A stretch of 64,000 nt of DNA from Chondrilla cf. caribensis (GCA_964020155.1 OZ026550.1:2274852-2338851); one strand, 5' to 3'. Numbered from the stretch's first letter, positions 1-11,982 are shown. Translations and numbers: made by a program. The notes: generated from the sequence alone by a model not told the origin.

Positions 1-569
1 TTTTGATTGATTGAACCACAATCCCTCACTCTTCCGCGAAGTAGAAAAATGGCGGCGCTGGAACACTATCTGTTGACGATTTGGGGTTACGAGAGCGTAC
101 TGTCTCACAGACTGCGATAAATAGATTCAGGTAAACCTGCTCGGAACCATTTTCTGTGCGATCATGGCGAACTACCGCGCCGTACGTACGTACGTACGTT
201 ATCTCTCCGCGGGTACCAAGTGGTCGATCCGCAGGCGTAAACCGATCTTTCCGCAGGACGTTCATGAAAATCAACGACTTGCCGCTCTGCTATACGCAGA
301 TACCAAGTGCGGCAAGCCTGCGGAAAAATTCAGGTTTCTTGTAACATGTACCGTATATATAATAATTGTCAGTGTATGCATATCCCTTTCTCTAATAATA
401 ATTAGTGGGCGAGTGTATTTTATATGTCATAATGCCCGAGTGTCCATGTCTTAACCATTATAGCATCCGTTGCTAACGCTTTATACTGTTGCTAGCGCTT
501 TAAACATTATAAAATTGCTGTATAATGGTACTGTTTCTATGGTAACGGATGGTATTATTACATTAATCA
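1..569. other. left flank, no supported gene
   Basis: No coding region with convincing composition or splice context is visible. A short run of the palindromic tetranucleotide ACGT/TACG lies at about 180-199. The stretch is otherwise AT-rich non-coding DNA with some short inverted similarity around 220-330. Confidence 0.5.
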
Positions 570-1269
570 CCCAGCTGTGAGTGTACAGAATAACAGTGCA
601 GTGTGATGTGATGTTGCATCTACCTGGAACACAGCTCTATACCTTCCTGGTTATTGTTGTTCCCCACATGACGAATGTGGAATGGTACATTACAATGTTG
701 TTGGCTTCTAAGCTCAGTGTTGCAGGGAATTACAGTGTGCCAATCAGTTATCATTGTTTGTGTGTGTGCATGCAAGCCCTCTACATTGCTTTGATTCCAT
801 GGATACCAACTATATGCATTGGATGGCTAGACTTGTGACTCGAATTAAAATCTCGTTAAACTCATAATATCTAATTTCACCTTCCTCGTTAGAAGTTTAT
901 CCTGTACCCGTGCTGACTGAAAACTACCTCCAAACGTCTGTTTATAGAGGGACTATTATTAACACTATAAAACCTATGAATGTATATTTTTGATACTTGG
1001 GATTGTTCAATGTACAATATTATTATTATTCAATTTGATAATAGTAAAGCATTATGTAGCTCCAAGAGTTAAATTCATAACCTATAAATAGCCTTGCAGT
1101 ATCATCAGGGGAAATCTTGTTCTGTTGTACCATCACAGGGAATCAATTGAAGTAGTGTTACAACCTATTGTAAATTTTCATTGAATTTCTGAAAGAAATG
1201 CATTTCCCGGTGCATAGCATATACATACACATATTATTATTGTGCAAAGTGAGTATAATATCATGTCTT

Positions 1270-1593
1270 CAGTTCAAGTCACTGTGCAGACCTTAACCTG
1301 TTAGGCCCAGTCTGGCAGGTAAGGGCCTGCACAGTGCCATAACTTGAATATGCATGACTTCACACATGAAGTGAAGTCATATGAATGTTGTGGCACAGCA
1401 TAATATGCACCTGCAGGCCCTAACCTGCTAGCCTTTAGCCGAACAGGTTGGTGCCTGCACTGGTAATATGACTTTACACATGAAGTGAAGTCATTTAAGA
1501 ATATGCATGTTGTGGCACTGTGCAGGCCCTGGTCAGTTTACACTGTCAACATGACATCACTGACACATGTATGGATTCAGGGAGGTATAAAAG
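1270..1593 (+). promoter_or_regulatory. promoter with repeated palindromes and TATA box
   Basis: A TATAAAAG box at 1586-1593 lies about 55 bases before the start codon of the Cys-rich gene. Upstream, a module is repeated about 113 bases apart. Each copy has a dyad of ATGACTTCA/TGAAGTCAT type around the word CACATGAAG (about 1358-1380 and 1470-1493; the second dyad has one mismatch), with GTGCAGGCC and TAACCTG words between. The arrangement is conserved in the second unit at 12480-12789, which suggests functional cis-elements. No known transcription factor is assigned. Confidence 0.55.
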
Positions 1594-1647
1594 CAGCTGG
1601 TGCAGACGGTATTGTCACAAATCATTCCTCAATGTTTCTGATCGAAG

Positions 1648-4600
1648 ATGAATCTTTCCTTCTTTGCTGTTGCCCTCTTTGTCAGCACTACTGCTGCCTT
1701 GGAGAGGGACCACTTGGAGAAATTGAAGGTTGCCAGCCGTGAACTCAAGCTCACTCATCATTTCGGGCCTCAAGGAATCAGCCCTGGTAACTTGGCTAGA
1801 ATGCGTAGAGGTCTTAACCCTCAGTGTTACAATGCTGGACTTCAAGTAGTGCGAATGTGCATACTCAATATTACTGAAATCATTGATGCATATACTGGCC
1901 AGGAGGATGCTGCTTTGTCTGTCAAACAAGTGAACGACATCCTTTGCACCTATGATGGCTGTTACAATGCCGTTCTCAATGCCTCCAAAATATGTGAAGA
2001 ATTTAAGGTAAACATTATAATTATTTTTTTGGCTTTCAAGATCTTGTATATTGAGTGAAATGTATGTTGTTCATCACAGGTTATCCTGTGATTTCTTTCT
2101 TTGTACAATATATTTATTCTCTTTCTTACTTTGAGTTAATTACAGACTTATACTTATGAAGGTGAATATACACCATTCATTTTTTCATTGCCTCATGCTT
2201 TGATAGTTTGACACCAAGACATTTGAAAATGAACATGAGTTGAGCTGTAAAGTTAATGCCAATGGGACGTACTGCTTGGAAGCATCTTTGGCTATTTCTG
2301 ATAACACTTCTGTGAGTTCTTGATTTTGCCTGCATTTCCAGAATTAGCTATTATTTTATAGATTATTTCATAATTGACTGAACTATAGCATATCCGTTGT
2401 GGAGCAATGGCTAAAATGATTCTAATTTAATCCAGAACATTAGTCTGTTCAAAGTATTAAGAATTTTTAAAAGCATAATTATAATAAAATAATATACTAT
2501 ATTAATTTGAGTATACAGTAACAGCAAAAGGCAAATTAGTATTACTGTTAGTTTTTCCTGATGTGAATGAATGTGTGTTCACCATGGAACAGTTTCACAT
2601 TGCACAGTCACAGTGATACATCGATGTTTGACTGTAGAGTTTTCATTGCGTGTTTGCTTGTTAAGAAATTACTATTATAATTCTTCTATTCCTTAATTTT
2701 CCTGAATGAAGAGCACATGTTTCCAATCCATTGCAACATGTCGCAGTGATTCAGTATGCCATGAGGTACGTGCGTAATGGAATCCGAATGTCTGTGAAAG
2801 ACCACATTTCAGCCTTACAGATTGCGTATAGTATACATTATAATGGCTAATTATATGTTTACACACCACACAATCCCACAATGCATGTTTAAAATAGCTG
2901 AGTGTGGCACACAAATCTACTCCATAGGAACTGATACTAATTGCAAGTCAGTTGATGCTCATTATTATGTATCTAGGGAATGTATGCATACTGATATTTT
3001 TTCATTGCAAGAATTGGATTGCATAACATCATGTACATTTGTTTTCCATGTAATCTCTGATTACAGTAATACCTTCTCTATTTGCAGCACTTCAACAACT
3101 TAATCAGGCAATATGGATGTTGTATGAAAGAAATCATGGATCACAGACTTGCATTGTATGTACATCACAATAATAATAGTAGACCATCATTAGTGGGAGG
3201 TTGAGTTCCATATGATATTATCTTGTTCATTCAATATTTATTACTTACTTCACTTTGTTAGGATAACTAACTTCAATTTCTTTGAAATTTGCGGGTTGAC
3301 AAATCCTGGGAATTGCGTAAGTTGAGCATTTAATTTTGATGCATGTGGTATACCAAGTCGGATTAAGCCAACAATTACACCACAATGACGTCTGGTGCCC
3401 AACAGTTTTGTCTATATTACACCTTCAGTGGACCATTTCCCTGATGTGTAATATGTGCATACAGTGTACCGTGTCAGATCAAGCCTATATCCACAAAAAT
3501 ACGACAATGATTTCTGCTTTAAAAATAATATTATCATTATTATCGCCTATATTACACTTTCTATTTACATGACTACATTTGATAGTTTTTCAATATTGTT
3601 GGATAAAAATGGTGTCCATTCAAATTTGATCTACAGCCTTACACGAATATACCACAAGTGATAACAAACGTTTCCGGAAACGTGGGTATTACTGCTCCCA
3701 CTGTTCCTATGTTTCCACGTTGTATTCGTAAAGCAGAAGAGTTTATCAGCATGCGAAAATGCAGCGCTGGATTGGACTTTCGATCTACACACATTTTTGG
3801 GCAACCAGCATCATCCTGTGAGCTGCAGTTGCTATATTCAAGGTTTTGCCAGTCTCAGAAATGCTTGAACAAATTTGTGGATCTGGTGTACATATGTCTC
3901 AATGAAACTGGACTGAATATATCAGACATCTCTGCGGTAATCAGTAGTATTTTCTTGTGTAATGTGCAAATATTTTGTATAGTATACGTAATTTTATACC
4001 TACTTCACTCATATTATGCATTATATTCATATCAATGCAATAATTATAATATTATATTAGATTGCTAAAACTGTGTTTCATTAGACATTACTTTTGCACC
4101 AGACTGAGTATATATCTCAATATTGCTTACCCTATATCAACACCTTCAATTAGACGATAGACCAAGTCATTCTCTTCAACTCAAAGTTGTACTGTGCTAA
4201 GGATTCTAAACGTAAGGACTTTTGTGGAGTAATGTTCCCAGAGTTCTTCAACCCTTTGAAACCGGTGAGTAAGAATATTATAGGGCAAAGGAATGAAAAC
4301 AGGCCATTCATACCTCGTCCATAACAGGACAAACTGTTCATATACTGCAATATAATAATTATATTAATAAGACACTGCTAATTTATATAATTGAGTTGTT
4401 TGTATGTTTCCATGCAAACCTATTCATATTTAGCGTAAACATTAATGTCTGTAGTGAAGTGGTTAATCGTCATTTACACAGCAATTTATTCCTTCATAGC
4501 CTCCATTCAATCTCACTTGTGCTATCCAAGAAGGCACTGGTTCATGTTCTTCTGATCAAGAATGTGTTGATGTGAGTATTGAGCATAGTTGTATCCTACA

Positions 4601-5099
4601 TTTGCGTTTTGACTATTAGTTCATCAGTTCATTTTATGATTATAGTATAAAGGATATATTATATGATATGTAAATCTTTCATATAGGCTGTGAACAGTGC
4701 TGTTGATCACTACGGGTGCTGCTTGTCAAGGTTTCTGAAGATTAGTTTGAAGTATGTACATGAACAGTATGTAGATCTTGTTTAATTATAACTTACTATT
4801 AAGTGGAGCATGTAACTCACAGCTACCGTGTGCAGTATACTATTCCATGTATTTTGAGCATCAACATCATGTTGAACCACTGTCAGGTGACAGTCATTAA
4901 TGTAAGACCTCTCCACATGCAGGGTGGATCCACAAGACCTTTATGAAAGATGTGGAGTCAACCCTCCTGATCCATGCCGTACCAAGCTGAAGGATGTATG
5001 TTGCTCATCAAACATAGCTCATTAGTTACCTCTTCAGTTCATTCATGTTCAAATGTTATGTCTAATTATTCCCTCAAACTGTAGCCAAGGAAAAATTGA
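1648..5099 (+). CDS. secreted Cys-rich two-module protein, 11 exons (425 aa)
   Basis: Exons: 1648-2007, 2207-2311, 2712-2765, 3088-3155, 3262-3316, 3637-3936, 4154-4264, 4500-4571, 4687-4751, 4923-4995, 5085-5099. All junctions agree in phase and the last exon encodes only PRKN and stop. Residues 1-18 form a signal peptide (MNLSFFAVALFVSTTAA) and N-glycosylation sequons are present, so the product is probably secreted. It contains two homologous modules of about 180 residues. Module 1 uses exons 1-5 and module 2 uses exons 6-10. Both have C-x4-C-x10-C, a C-x(6-8)-C-x5-C exon, a GCC motif and a closing C-x7-C. The intron positions match, including the unique phase-2 intron after the GCC exon. 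I do not recognise the family and assign no function. A TATA box precedes it. The paralogue in unit 2 is broken. Confidence 0.8.
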
Positions 5100-5884
5100 T
5101 AAGAATCTACCGAACCTCAAGTCTTTCAAGACATATTCGCTACACTATAAGCAAACATTGCACATAAACACTATGATATTATAGACACTCACATGTATTG
5201 AGCTATACTTGAGCTGATCATTGTATTATTATCATTAAATTCAGTGATAATGACTTGGATGCAAAAATTTAAAAAGATATCGCTTATAGTATGATAATAT
5301 AATTTATAGCATTATAATGGGTATAATTATATTGTATGTGTGTGTCCCTTACTAACTTCATATCACAAAATTCCTATTATTATAATATTATTCGTGGCAT
5401 AATCAGACAATAACTGTGCAATATTATAAGATCATTATTTTTATAATATTAAACTGCAATTATATAAGAATATAATTCACTAGCCAAATCATCTTCAAAT
5501 GTTCACTGATGTCTTTGTCAGTGATATCATTCAATTTTCCTATGATGACACCTAGAAGGTCAGCCATTGACCTGCAATGTACCAGATCACTTTGCAGATC
5601 TCCATGTGGTTTATATGTACCTGTGCACACATACATTTGCAAATATATTATACTCAAATGGCAGCGTAATAGAATTACTGGACTTTGGCTCCACCCCGAT
5701 TTTGTATTCTATTACAGCTACCATCCTTGTAATTGGGTAATAACTACTACATATGCCCAAATACCAATAAACATTCAAACATACATGAAAACAAAGGAAT
5801 TATTGATCCAGTTGCACACAATATCATAATATTGGAATTTTGGCTAAAAGTTATGTATTATGTGTCTATTTATGTATATTGTGA

Positions 5885-6230
5885 ATCAAGCTGTTGATCA
5901 CTATAGATGCTGCTTTGCAAGGTTTTGAAAAATATGTCGAGCTTCTAGTTACCATTTTATAGTGGACCCACTTAAATACAGCTGCAATGTATAAACTAGC
6001 GAATCACAGTGTTCCACATATTATACATATTCTGAACATGACACTTTGCATGCACAATTGAATACAGAACCACAGAGGCCCACTCATGTCTTATATACTT
6101 CTCTATACACATATGCTGCATGGGTTATCTGCAAAGCATACATTATTATGAACAATTATAGATATCTTGACATACATGGAGTTGGCCCTCATGATCCATG
6201 CGTATCAAGCTGAAAGGTTGTCCGTTGCTC
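5885..6230 (+). pseudogene. decayed third-module exons of the Cys-rich gene
   Basis: About 0.8 kb past the stop codon, 5885-5935 resembles exon 9 of the Cys-rich gene (VDHY-CC-like coding) but has lost its start and gained a stop. Positions 6172-6228 resemble exon 10 (GV-P-DPC-like) with indels. The order and spacing mimic the exon 9 to exon 10 arrangement, so these look like remnants of a further module. Equivalent remnants lie at 34427-34495 and 34735-34785. The rest of 5100-6490 is AT-rich with no gene seen. Confidence 0.6.
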
Positions 6231-6496
6231 ATCCATCATCAGTCGTCAGGCTATTGCTATTTTCAATTTCCTTTTTATTCTATTCATATATAATATCATA
6301 GAGTGTGATAGTACTCTATAGATAGGGATGACGAGAAAAAAATGGCGGCCTATATCACGCATACATTACTTAATATTGTATATAACACTATTGATGCTAC
6401 AGCAATAATATTGAATGGAACTGATACAATTAATGCATAAAAGTTCTTCTCGAAGTAGAAATGTACATAATATACAAACACAATTGTGAGTTCCTC

Positions 6497-7497
6497 TATC
6501 ACCTGTAGTAGCGAACATCTATATGGAACATTTTGAAGAAATGGCACTGGACACAGCAACAAAGCGACCATCAACATGGCTACGCTATGTGGATGACACC
6601 TTTGTTGTTTGGACCGGAGATCGAACTGAACTTGAGGAATTCCTAGTACACCTGAACTCACTGAGAAACAGCATCCAGTTTACCATGGAAGTTGAAGAAA
6701 ACAGCAGTCTACCCTTCCTAGACGTGCTAGTGACCAAAAATGGTTCTGGACTGAAGACCTCAGTATATAGAAAGAAGACCCATACAGATCGCTATATACA
6801 CTACACTTCCAACCACCACCCGGCTGTGAAAGAAGGAACCATTCGATGCCTGGCAACCAGAGCAACAAGGATTTGCATTGACCCTGACACACTCACAGAT
6901 GAGAAACAACACCTCGAGACAGCATTTGTGAAGAATGGATACCCCCGCCATATGGTGAGACAAGCCCTGACGAAGACAACCAGAAGACATGAACACGAAG
7001 AAAGGAGTGATGCCACAAGGCCTCCACTGTGTGTCTTACCATATGTTAGGGGTCTATCTGAGAAGATCAAAAGAATATGTGACAGCAGAGGAGTGAAGAC
7101 TGTATTCAAGAGAACAAGAACAGTGAGAGACATGCTCACCAAAGTGAAGGGAACCCACAAGAACAGTGACAAAGGAGTGATCTACCGAATCCCATGCGTG
7201 GATTGTGACAACATCTACATCGGGGAAACAGGGAGACCATTCCATGTCAGGCTCAAAGAGCACCAACGAGCCGTTACACAGGGTGACCGAAGAAATGCCA
7301 ATGCAGTCCACCACATGGATAAAGACCACAGAATAGACTGGAACAATGCCAAGATTGTGAAAAGAGAAGAAAAATGGAAAGAAAGAAAGATTCTGGAGAG
7401 CATTTACATCAAATCAAACAGTACATTCAATTTGGACTCGGGGTTTCCCCTTGACCAAATTTGGACTGATTTGATTACACCATCACTAGGACCCTGA
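6497..7497 (+). CDS. PLE reverse transcriptase/GIY-YIG endonuclease, N-terminally truncated
   Basis: The frame is open from the truncation point: the typical PLE RT words PLSPVVANIYMEHFEE precede the first in-frame ATG at 6523. The RT catalytic motif reads YVDDTFVVW, followed by a FLDV motif. The C-terminal part has the GIY-YIG endonuclease signature (GVIYRIPC, then IYIGETGRPFHVRLKEH). In known PLEs the RT copies RNA at nicks or at telomere-like ends. Here the N-terminal RT motifs are missing, so the copy is dead as an autonomous element. The C-terminal two thirds is free of stops, which suggests a fairly recent insertion. Confidence 0.85.
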
Positions 7498-7557
7498 TTG
7501 GTTATCATTACACACCTATCAAGTTTTATTGTCATACTTAGTTTTGTAAGCATTGCC

Positions 7558-7592
7558 TGAAGAAGCCCAAGAGGGCGAAACGTTGCAATTAT
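7558..7592 (+). ncRNA. hammerhead-ribozyme-like motif of the PLE
   Basis: Downstream of the PLE stop there is CTGAAGA, a stem of GCCC/GGGC closed by loop AAGA, then GAAAC. This matches the hammerhead core CUGANGA - stem II - GAAA. PLE terminal repeats are known to carry hammerhead motifs. One extra A sits at the base of stem II and I could not pair stems I and III confidently. The motif is probably derived from the ribozyme; activity is not implied. Confidence 0.4.
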
Positions 7593-7638
7593 TTGCCAAC
7601 AAGTGACGTGCGTAATTGTCCAAATAAATAGACATCAA

Positions 7639-7770
7639 TCCATCTGGGTTCATAACTAACGAAACCATAAGTACATCATGCCTAATATAGACATTCATTT
7701 TGTTTCCGGTAGTTGAGAAAAAAAGTTGAGATAACGAATATAAGCAGAGTAAAGCAGAAAATACTGTAAA
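7639..7770 (-). pseudogene. 5' remnant of a type-a HNMT-like methyltransferase
   Basis: On the minus strand the first five codons (MNPDG) with start at 7653, plus about 115 bases of upstream DNA, match the starts and promoters of the genes at 35311-36183 and 39219-40082. The coding sequence then runs directly into the PLE end. About 285 codons are missing. Confidence 0.7.
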
Positions 7771-8722
7771 TAAATAAATTCTGTATATACTATTATACAT
7801 GCATGTGTGCATTCTGTACTTATAACATTATATGGTATATGTGTGTATGCGAGTCTCTATGTCAATGAATATACTGTATACATACTTTATTCATATTATA
7901 TATCTGTAGTTTGTATTGTGGGTGTGTTGGTGTGTGTTCATGTGTGTATGTGTGCATGTTTGTGCATATCATAATTGGACAATGTGCACGTGTGTACATG
8001 TGTCAATAGAATACTGTGTCCATGTGAATTAACATAATATGGTTCCAATAATCCCTACAATATTGTGCAAGTGTGTTTAATATGTGACACTGAGTCAGTA
8101 TCAAAGTGTATATTGTGTACATATACCATGCGTGTACTTGCTCCTGCATAGTTATTGAAAATGAGAATGTAAATGTAAGCGCATATACTGTATTATATAT
8201 ATATACACTATATACATACACTACTTGTGTGCGTGTTTCATGCATTATTGAAGACATACAGGAGTATGTATCTATGAGTATAAAACTACTCATTCACCAT
8301 CTAATATGTGTGTGCGTGTGAGAGAGCCTACTTGTTCACTTGACCTTGACGCTCAACCACCCCAGTGGAAACCCTGAACACACATTTTTTATTATTATAT
8401 ATAATAACAATTACATACACTACTGCTGAACATATACTAAATTATATTTATTACGTCGTAATAATTATGTTACATTCAGTTATAACTCATATTCCTACAG
8501 GTACACAGAAAAAGGGACTACGAGTTGATACTGGATAAATAATAAGTAAACTAGATGAACATATAATAATTATTAGTGATGCTATAATTTTAAGCATTTA
8601 AGATACATGATGGTCACAGTATAAAATAGATTATTATAATTATAATCTAAGCACAAAAAACAAAATTCAAAGGGATGCCTCCATTTATAATTCACTTTCA
8701 CTACCATCCATGTGAAATTGCA
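7771..8722. other. intergenic spacer, no gene seen
   Basis: AT-rich spacer with scattered TGTGTG-rich words (7900-8010, 8100-8330). It probably corresponds to the spacer at about 36928-37440 in unit 2. No coding sequence is supported. Confidence 0.5.
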
Positions 8723-9604
8723 TCATTCAATTGGCAGTGTTATGGCCATACCAGCACACTCGCAGCAACCCTTGTCATCCAGACAAGATCTGATATACTT
8801 GATGCAAAGATCTGTGACCTCAGGGGGATAGGTGCTCAGGTTTTGGAGACTGAAAAAATCAAGTGCGTAAAGAGCATATTGAGATCTGAAGTCTTCTTCA
8901 ACGCAGCAACTGAAATCTGCCACTCCTGGAAGGTCGTGTGTGGTAAACTTTAATCCAATCATTTCCAATTCTTTAATAAGTTGGTGAGCAAAGCAAGTAG
9001 AGTTATTGAATGGCTCTACCAATCGCCAAAGAGGCGTGCTTTTGGTCACAATCACCTCAATACTACCACATTTGGGTTTAACAAGGTCTAAAGCTTTGGA
9101 AAATAGACACTCAAGGTGGTCAATTATGTAATAATGGACATGTACCATCTGTACCACGTCGAATTTCGGCAGTGTACGCTGATCTACTTCCAATATTCCT
9201 TCGTTGATGATGGTGGTACTGTAGGGCAAACTTGAAAGCTTCTTCTCCGCTTCGATGCACGAACTTTTATTTATGTCTATTCCAACGAAGTTGACTCTTC
9301 GTTGTGGAAATCTCTCGGATACTTGAGACAGAATCTTGAAGTCGACTTCTCCGTCTCCACATCCAACGCTACAGACGTTCAGTTCTTCATCTGGTGCTAC
9401 ATTTTCGAGTGCTCTACAAATCTTGTCAGAGAGGTAGGTACAATAGCCGTCCACGGTGCTTCTTGTGATCTCACGATAAACGCGGTGACTAGCGGTATAG
9501 GCTTCGTCTTCTGAGAGGTTCTTCAGGCTAAAAATCAGATTTCTTTTATGATCCGAGAGAACTGATTGTAATTCTACCAATACTGAAATATCGGTCCTGT
9601 TCAT
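8723..9604 (-). CDS. histamine N-methyltransferase-like SAM methyltransferase, type b
   Basis: Single-exon gene of 293 codons from the ATG at 9604 (MNRTDIS). A further in-frame ATG at 9685 would add 27 residues, but the paralogue at 37513-38415 has a stop in the equivalent upstream region, so the shorter start is preferred. It is a class I Rossmann methyltransferase: motif I is NVCSVGCGDGE, the acidic residue after beta 2 lies in FVGIDIN, and a later strand reads FDVVQMVHVHYY. That last motif and the C-terminal GLKFTTHDLPGVADF pattern resemble animal histamine N-methyltransferase. The substrate is unknown; HNMT-like genes in invertebrates need not act on histamine. The C terminus has a Cys-rich KGCCECAG tail. 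It is likely cytosolic, as no signal peptide is seen. Confidence 0.82.
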   Translation of the reverse strand: MNRTDISVLVELQSVLSDHKRNLIFSLKNLSEDEAYTASHRVYREITRSTVDGYCTYLSDKICRALENVAPDEELNVCSVGCGDGEVDFKILSQVSERFPQRRVNFVGIDINKSSCIEAEKKLSSLPYSTTIINEGILEVDQRTLPKFDVVQMVHVHYYIIDHLECLFSKALDLVKPKCGSIEVIVTKSTPLWRLVEPFNNSTCFAHQLIKELEMIGLKFTTHDLPGVADFSCCVEEDFRSQYALYALDFFSLQNLSTYPPEVTDLCIKYIRSCLDDKGCCECAGMAITLPIE

Positions 9605-9685
9605 CTCAGCACTTTCTTTATCAAGGATCCAAGCAACTCTCCTATCTTTGGTGGCCGACGGTGACACTCTGGCTATAGCTTCCAT

Positions 9686-10529
9686 GACGATTGGCGTATT
9701 AATACGTAATCATTCATATACTGGCAATTGGACTCTCTTATCACCACTGCAAATGCACAGATATAACCAAACAGCTAACAAAACGGCAAAAGAAAAAAGA
9801 GTACAAGATATTAAACTTAATAAAGGAACAAAAGTCTATTGTGTGTGATGCGCATAAGCGAATAATGCATGATGCGTGGGCGTATATAGCACGTGTACGG
9901 AAAAGGAAATAATAATCATGAGTACAGGAAATGATAAATGTTGCGTAATGACGTCACAAGAGGCCCCACTATCATAACAACGTAGTGTATACATAGGATA
10001 AGGAGATTTTTATAGTGAATTGTTGAATAATAATGTGCGAAGCGATAGTTTTACAGTGAATTTTAAATTGCATTATGTGGCATGAAGATCCATACAAACA
10101 ATGTCCGACCCAGATTGAAAATGTCCAACCCAAATTCAAAGTGCTCGGACATTTGTCCAACCACTTTTGCTACCTTATTTCTAACACTGAGTCAGGGTGC
10201 CTTGGGAGTTACCCTCCTTAAATAGGGTTTGGGCTTCCTGCCGTCTTTTTAGGTTCAGAAGAACCTTCGCTGAAGATTTTGCAGCGGAGCTTTAGGGTAC
10301 GAATTGTAATTGCGTATCAAGGTGGATGTCATGTGGCACGTACCTGACGTCAAATCTCAAATCACAATCTCGCACAATGGCATGAGTAAAATCGCACATA
10401 ATATGATGAAATGTGCTGTGGATGTCATGTGAAATGCATGTAATATGGGAAGTGCATGAATGAGAGTTAATAAGGTCCAGTGGTCATGCACCACTAAGTC
10501 TTGGAGTGCATATTAATACAGTAGCATTG
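9686..10529. other. methyltransferase upstream region with a dispersed repeat
   Basis: 10330-10440 resembles the region upstream of the type-b gene at 37513-38415 (38560-38650). A 27-base word at 10249-10275 recurs exactly, inverted, at 18254-18280, so part of this stretch is a dispersed repeat. No gene is seen. Confidence 0.5.
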
Positions 10530-11739
10530 AATTGATAAACACTATAGACACTCACGTAGAGCTGTATACTTGACTGATAAAGTATTATTTGCATCATCTT
10601 TAATTCGATGCAGTAATTATGACTAGGATACAAAATTGAAGAAGCTTAATTGCACTTGAAAAATACGTAACAATATATGATTCCATTATAATGTGTACAG
10701 TTTGAATGTATGTGTGTGTTCCTTAATTTGACATCATACAATAACAGTAAAACATCAATTAGACAATAACTGTACACATTTTTAAGACTATGAGATTATT
10801 CTATATCCAATATATTTTATATAAATTGCTTATAATTCATTTTATTTTCTTGGAGAGGAAACACGTTAGACCATCTAAGTCACAGTGACCTCTAGCATAA
10901 AGTTGCATGGCTATGTACTTTCTGTAATGTAATTATGTATAATTCTTGATAACACAAATGTTTCATTCCTGTGATGACCTCCATGCATTTTCATCATCAT
11001 TAAATTTTTGATGATCACACAAGGTCAACGTTATTGTGAGCTTGTGTTTGATTACTATTTCACACAATGTGGTTTATAAGTGACAAGTTCATTTCTTTAC
11101 ATAATACTATCGGGGAGAATCGACATGATCCAAATCCAAATTATTAGGTTATACTGATAGGCATTACAGTATGAATTTGAATGATTGATGTAATGATGGC
11201 ATCATGTAGTAGACATGCACTACATTACTGGTCCTTTCCGAAAGGGTAGAAAATGTCTGAGCACACCTACTGAGGGTTTGCTTGGGCTTGTCTCACTACC
11301 TCTGCGATGATGTAATGATGATGCTGTACTGGACCTAGTCACACTAATGGGTGTTCTCTATTGGGTAAAGGGTCAGAGTACACCTGGTGGTACACATGTA
11401 GTGAGTAAGGAGAGACGTCATGTTTGGATTAGGAAGTTTGAAACTCAATACACAGTCCAGCCCCCATCCACATGGTGATGATTGAGGAACAATAATATGA
11501 TTATTTGGAAGGTTGCTTACTTTGAACAAGAATGTTATGCATGTCTGATCAGCTCGTTGATGCATCAACGACTCTGAAAATGATTACTAACTCAGCACTG
11601 CGACATATGTGATCAAACCACATGAATTTCCCCATTAATATACTGTAATATGTGGATTAGTTGATATTTTACAATGCCCTCCTGCACTATTACCTATACG
11701 TTGTGTCAGCACCTATAATTATTATAGTTGGTATATACA
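10530..11739. repeat. partial diverged copy of the unit's 3' flank
   Basis: 10530-10850 is similar to 5155-5480, the region just after the Cys-rich gene in unit 1, including the motifs around tagacactcac, gactaggata and aattagacaataactg. It marks an older or partial duplicate at the junction before unit 2. 10850-11739 shows no recognisable gene. Confidence 0.5.
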
Positions 11740-11946
11740 TATCCCTTTCATATTAATCACCCAGCTGTGAGTGTGCAGAATGACAGTGCAGTGTGATGTT
11801 ATGTTGCATCTACCTGGAGCACAGGTCTATACCTACCTTCCTGGTTATATAATGTCATTCCCCAACATGACGAATGTGGAATTGTACATTATAATGCTGT
11901 TGGCCTCTCAGCTCAGTGTTGAAGGGAATTACGGTGTGCCAATCAT

Positions 11947-11982
<36 letters not shown>

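Larger units (their letters stand above)
6494..7637 (+). mobile_element. 5'-truncated Penelope-like retroelement (PLE)
   Basis: The element begins abruptly inside the reverse-transcriptase coding region and ends about 140 bases after the stop codon. It keeps the end of the RT and a GIY-YIG endonuclease, the combination that defines EN+ Penelope-like elements. Its right edge adjoins the first five codons of a type-a methyltransferase read on the minus strand (7639-7653). Its left edge adjoins the sequence that in unit 2 lies just downstream of the same methyltransferase gene. It therefore replaced that gene body. Confidence 0.85.
570..10450. repeat. tandem duplication unit 1 (Cys-rich gene + two methyltransferase loci)
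   Basis: The stretch from about 570 matches the stretch from about 11760 nearly base for base: promoter, exons 1-3 and their introns. Positions 3175-6480 match 31541-35150 in the same way. The methyltransferase promoter at 7639-7770 matches those at about 36175-36290 and 40070-40150. The promoter of the type-b methyltransferase (10330-10440) resembles that at 38560-38650. The gene order Cys-rich (+), methyltransferase a (-), methyltransferase b (-) is therefore present twice in this window. Confidence 0.8.

Noticed and set aside
26..274. 82-codon minus-strand open frame at the left edge
   Set aside because: It runs through the ACGT repeat and shows no domain or splice support.
6494..7637. 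Complete, active Penelope-like element
   Set aside because: The N-terminal reverse-transcriptase motifs are missing and no second terminal repeat is visible.
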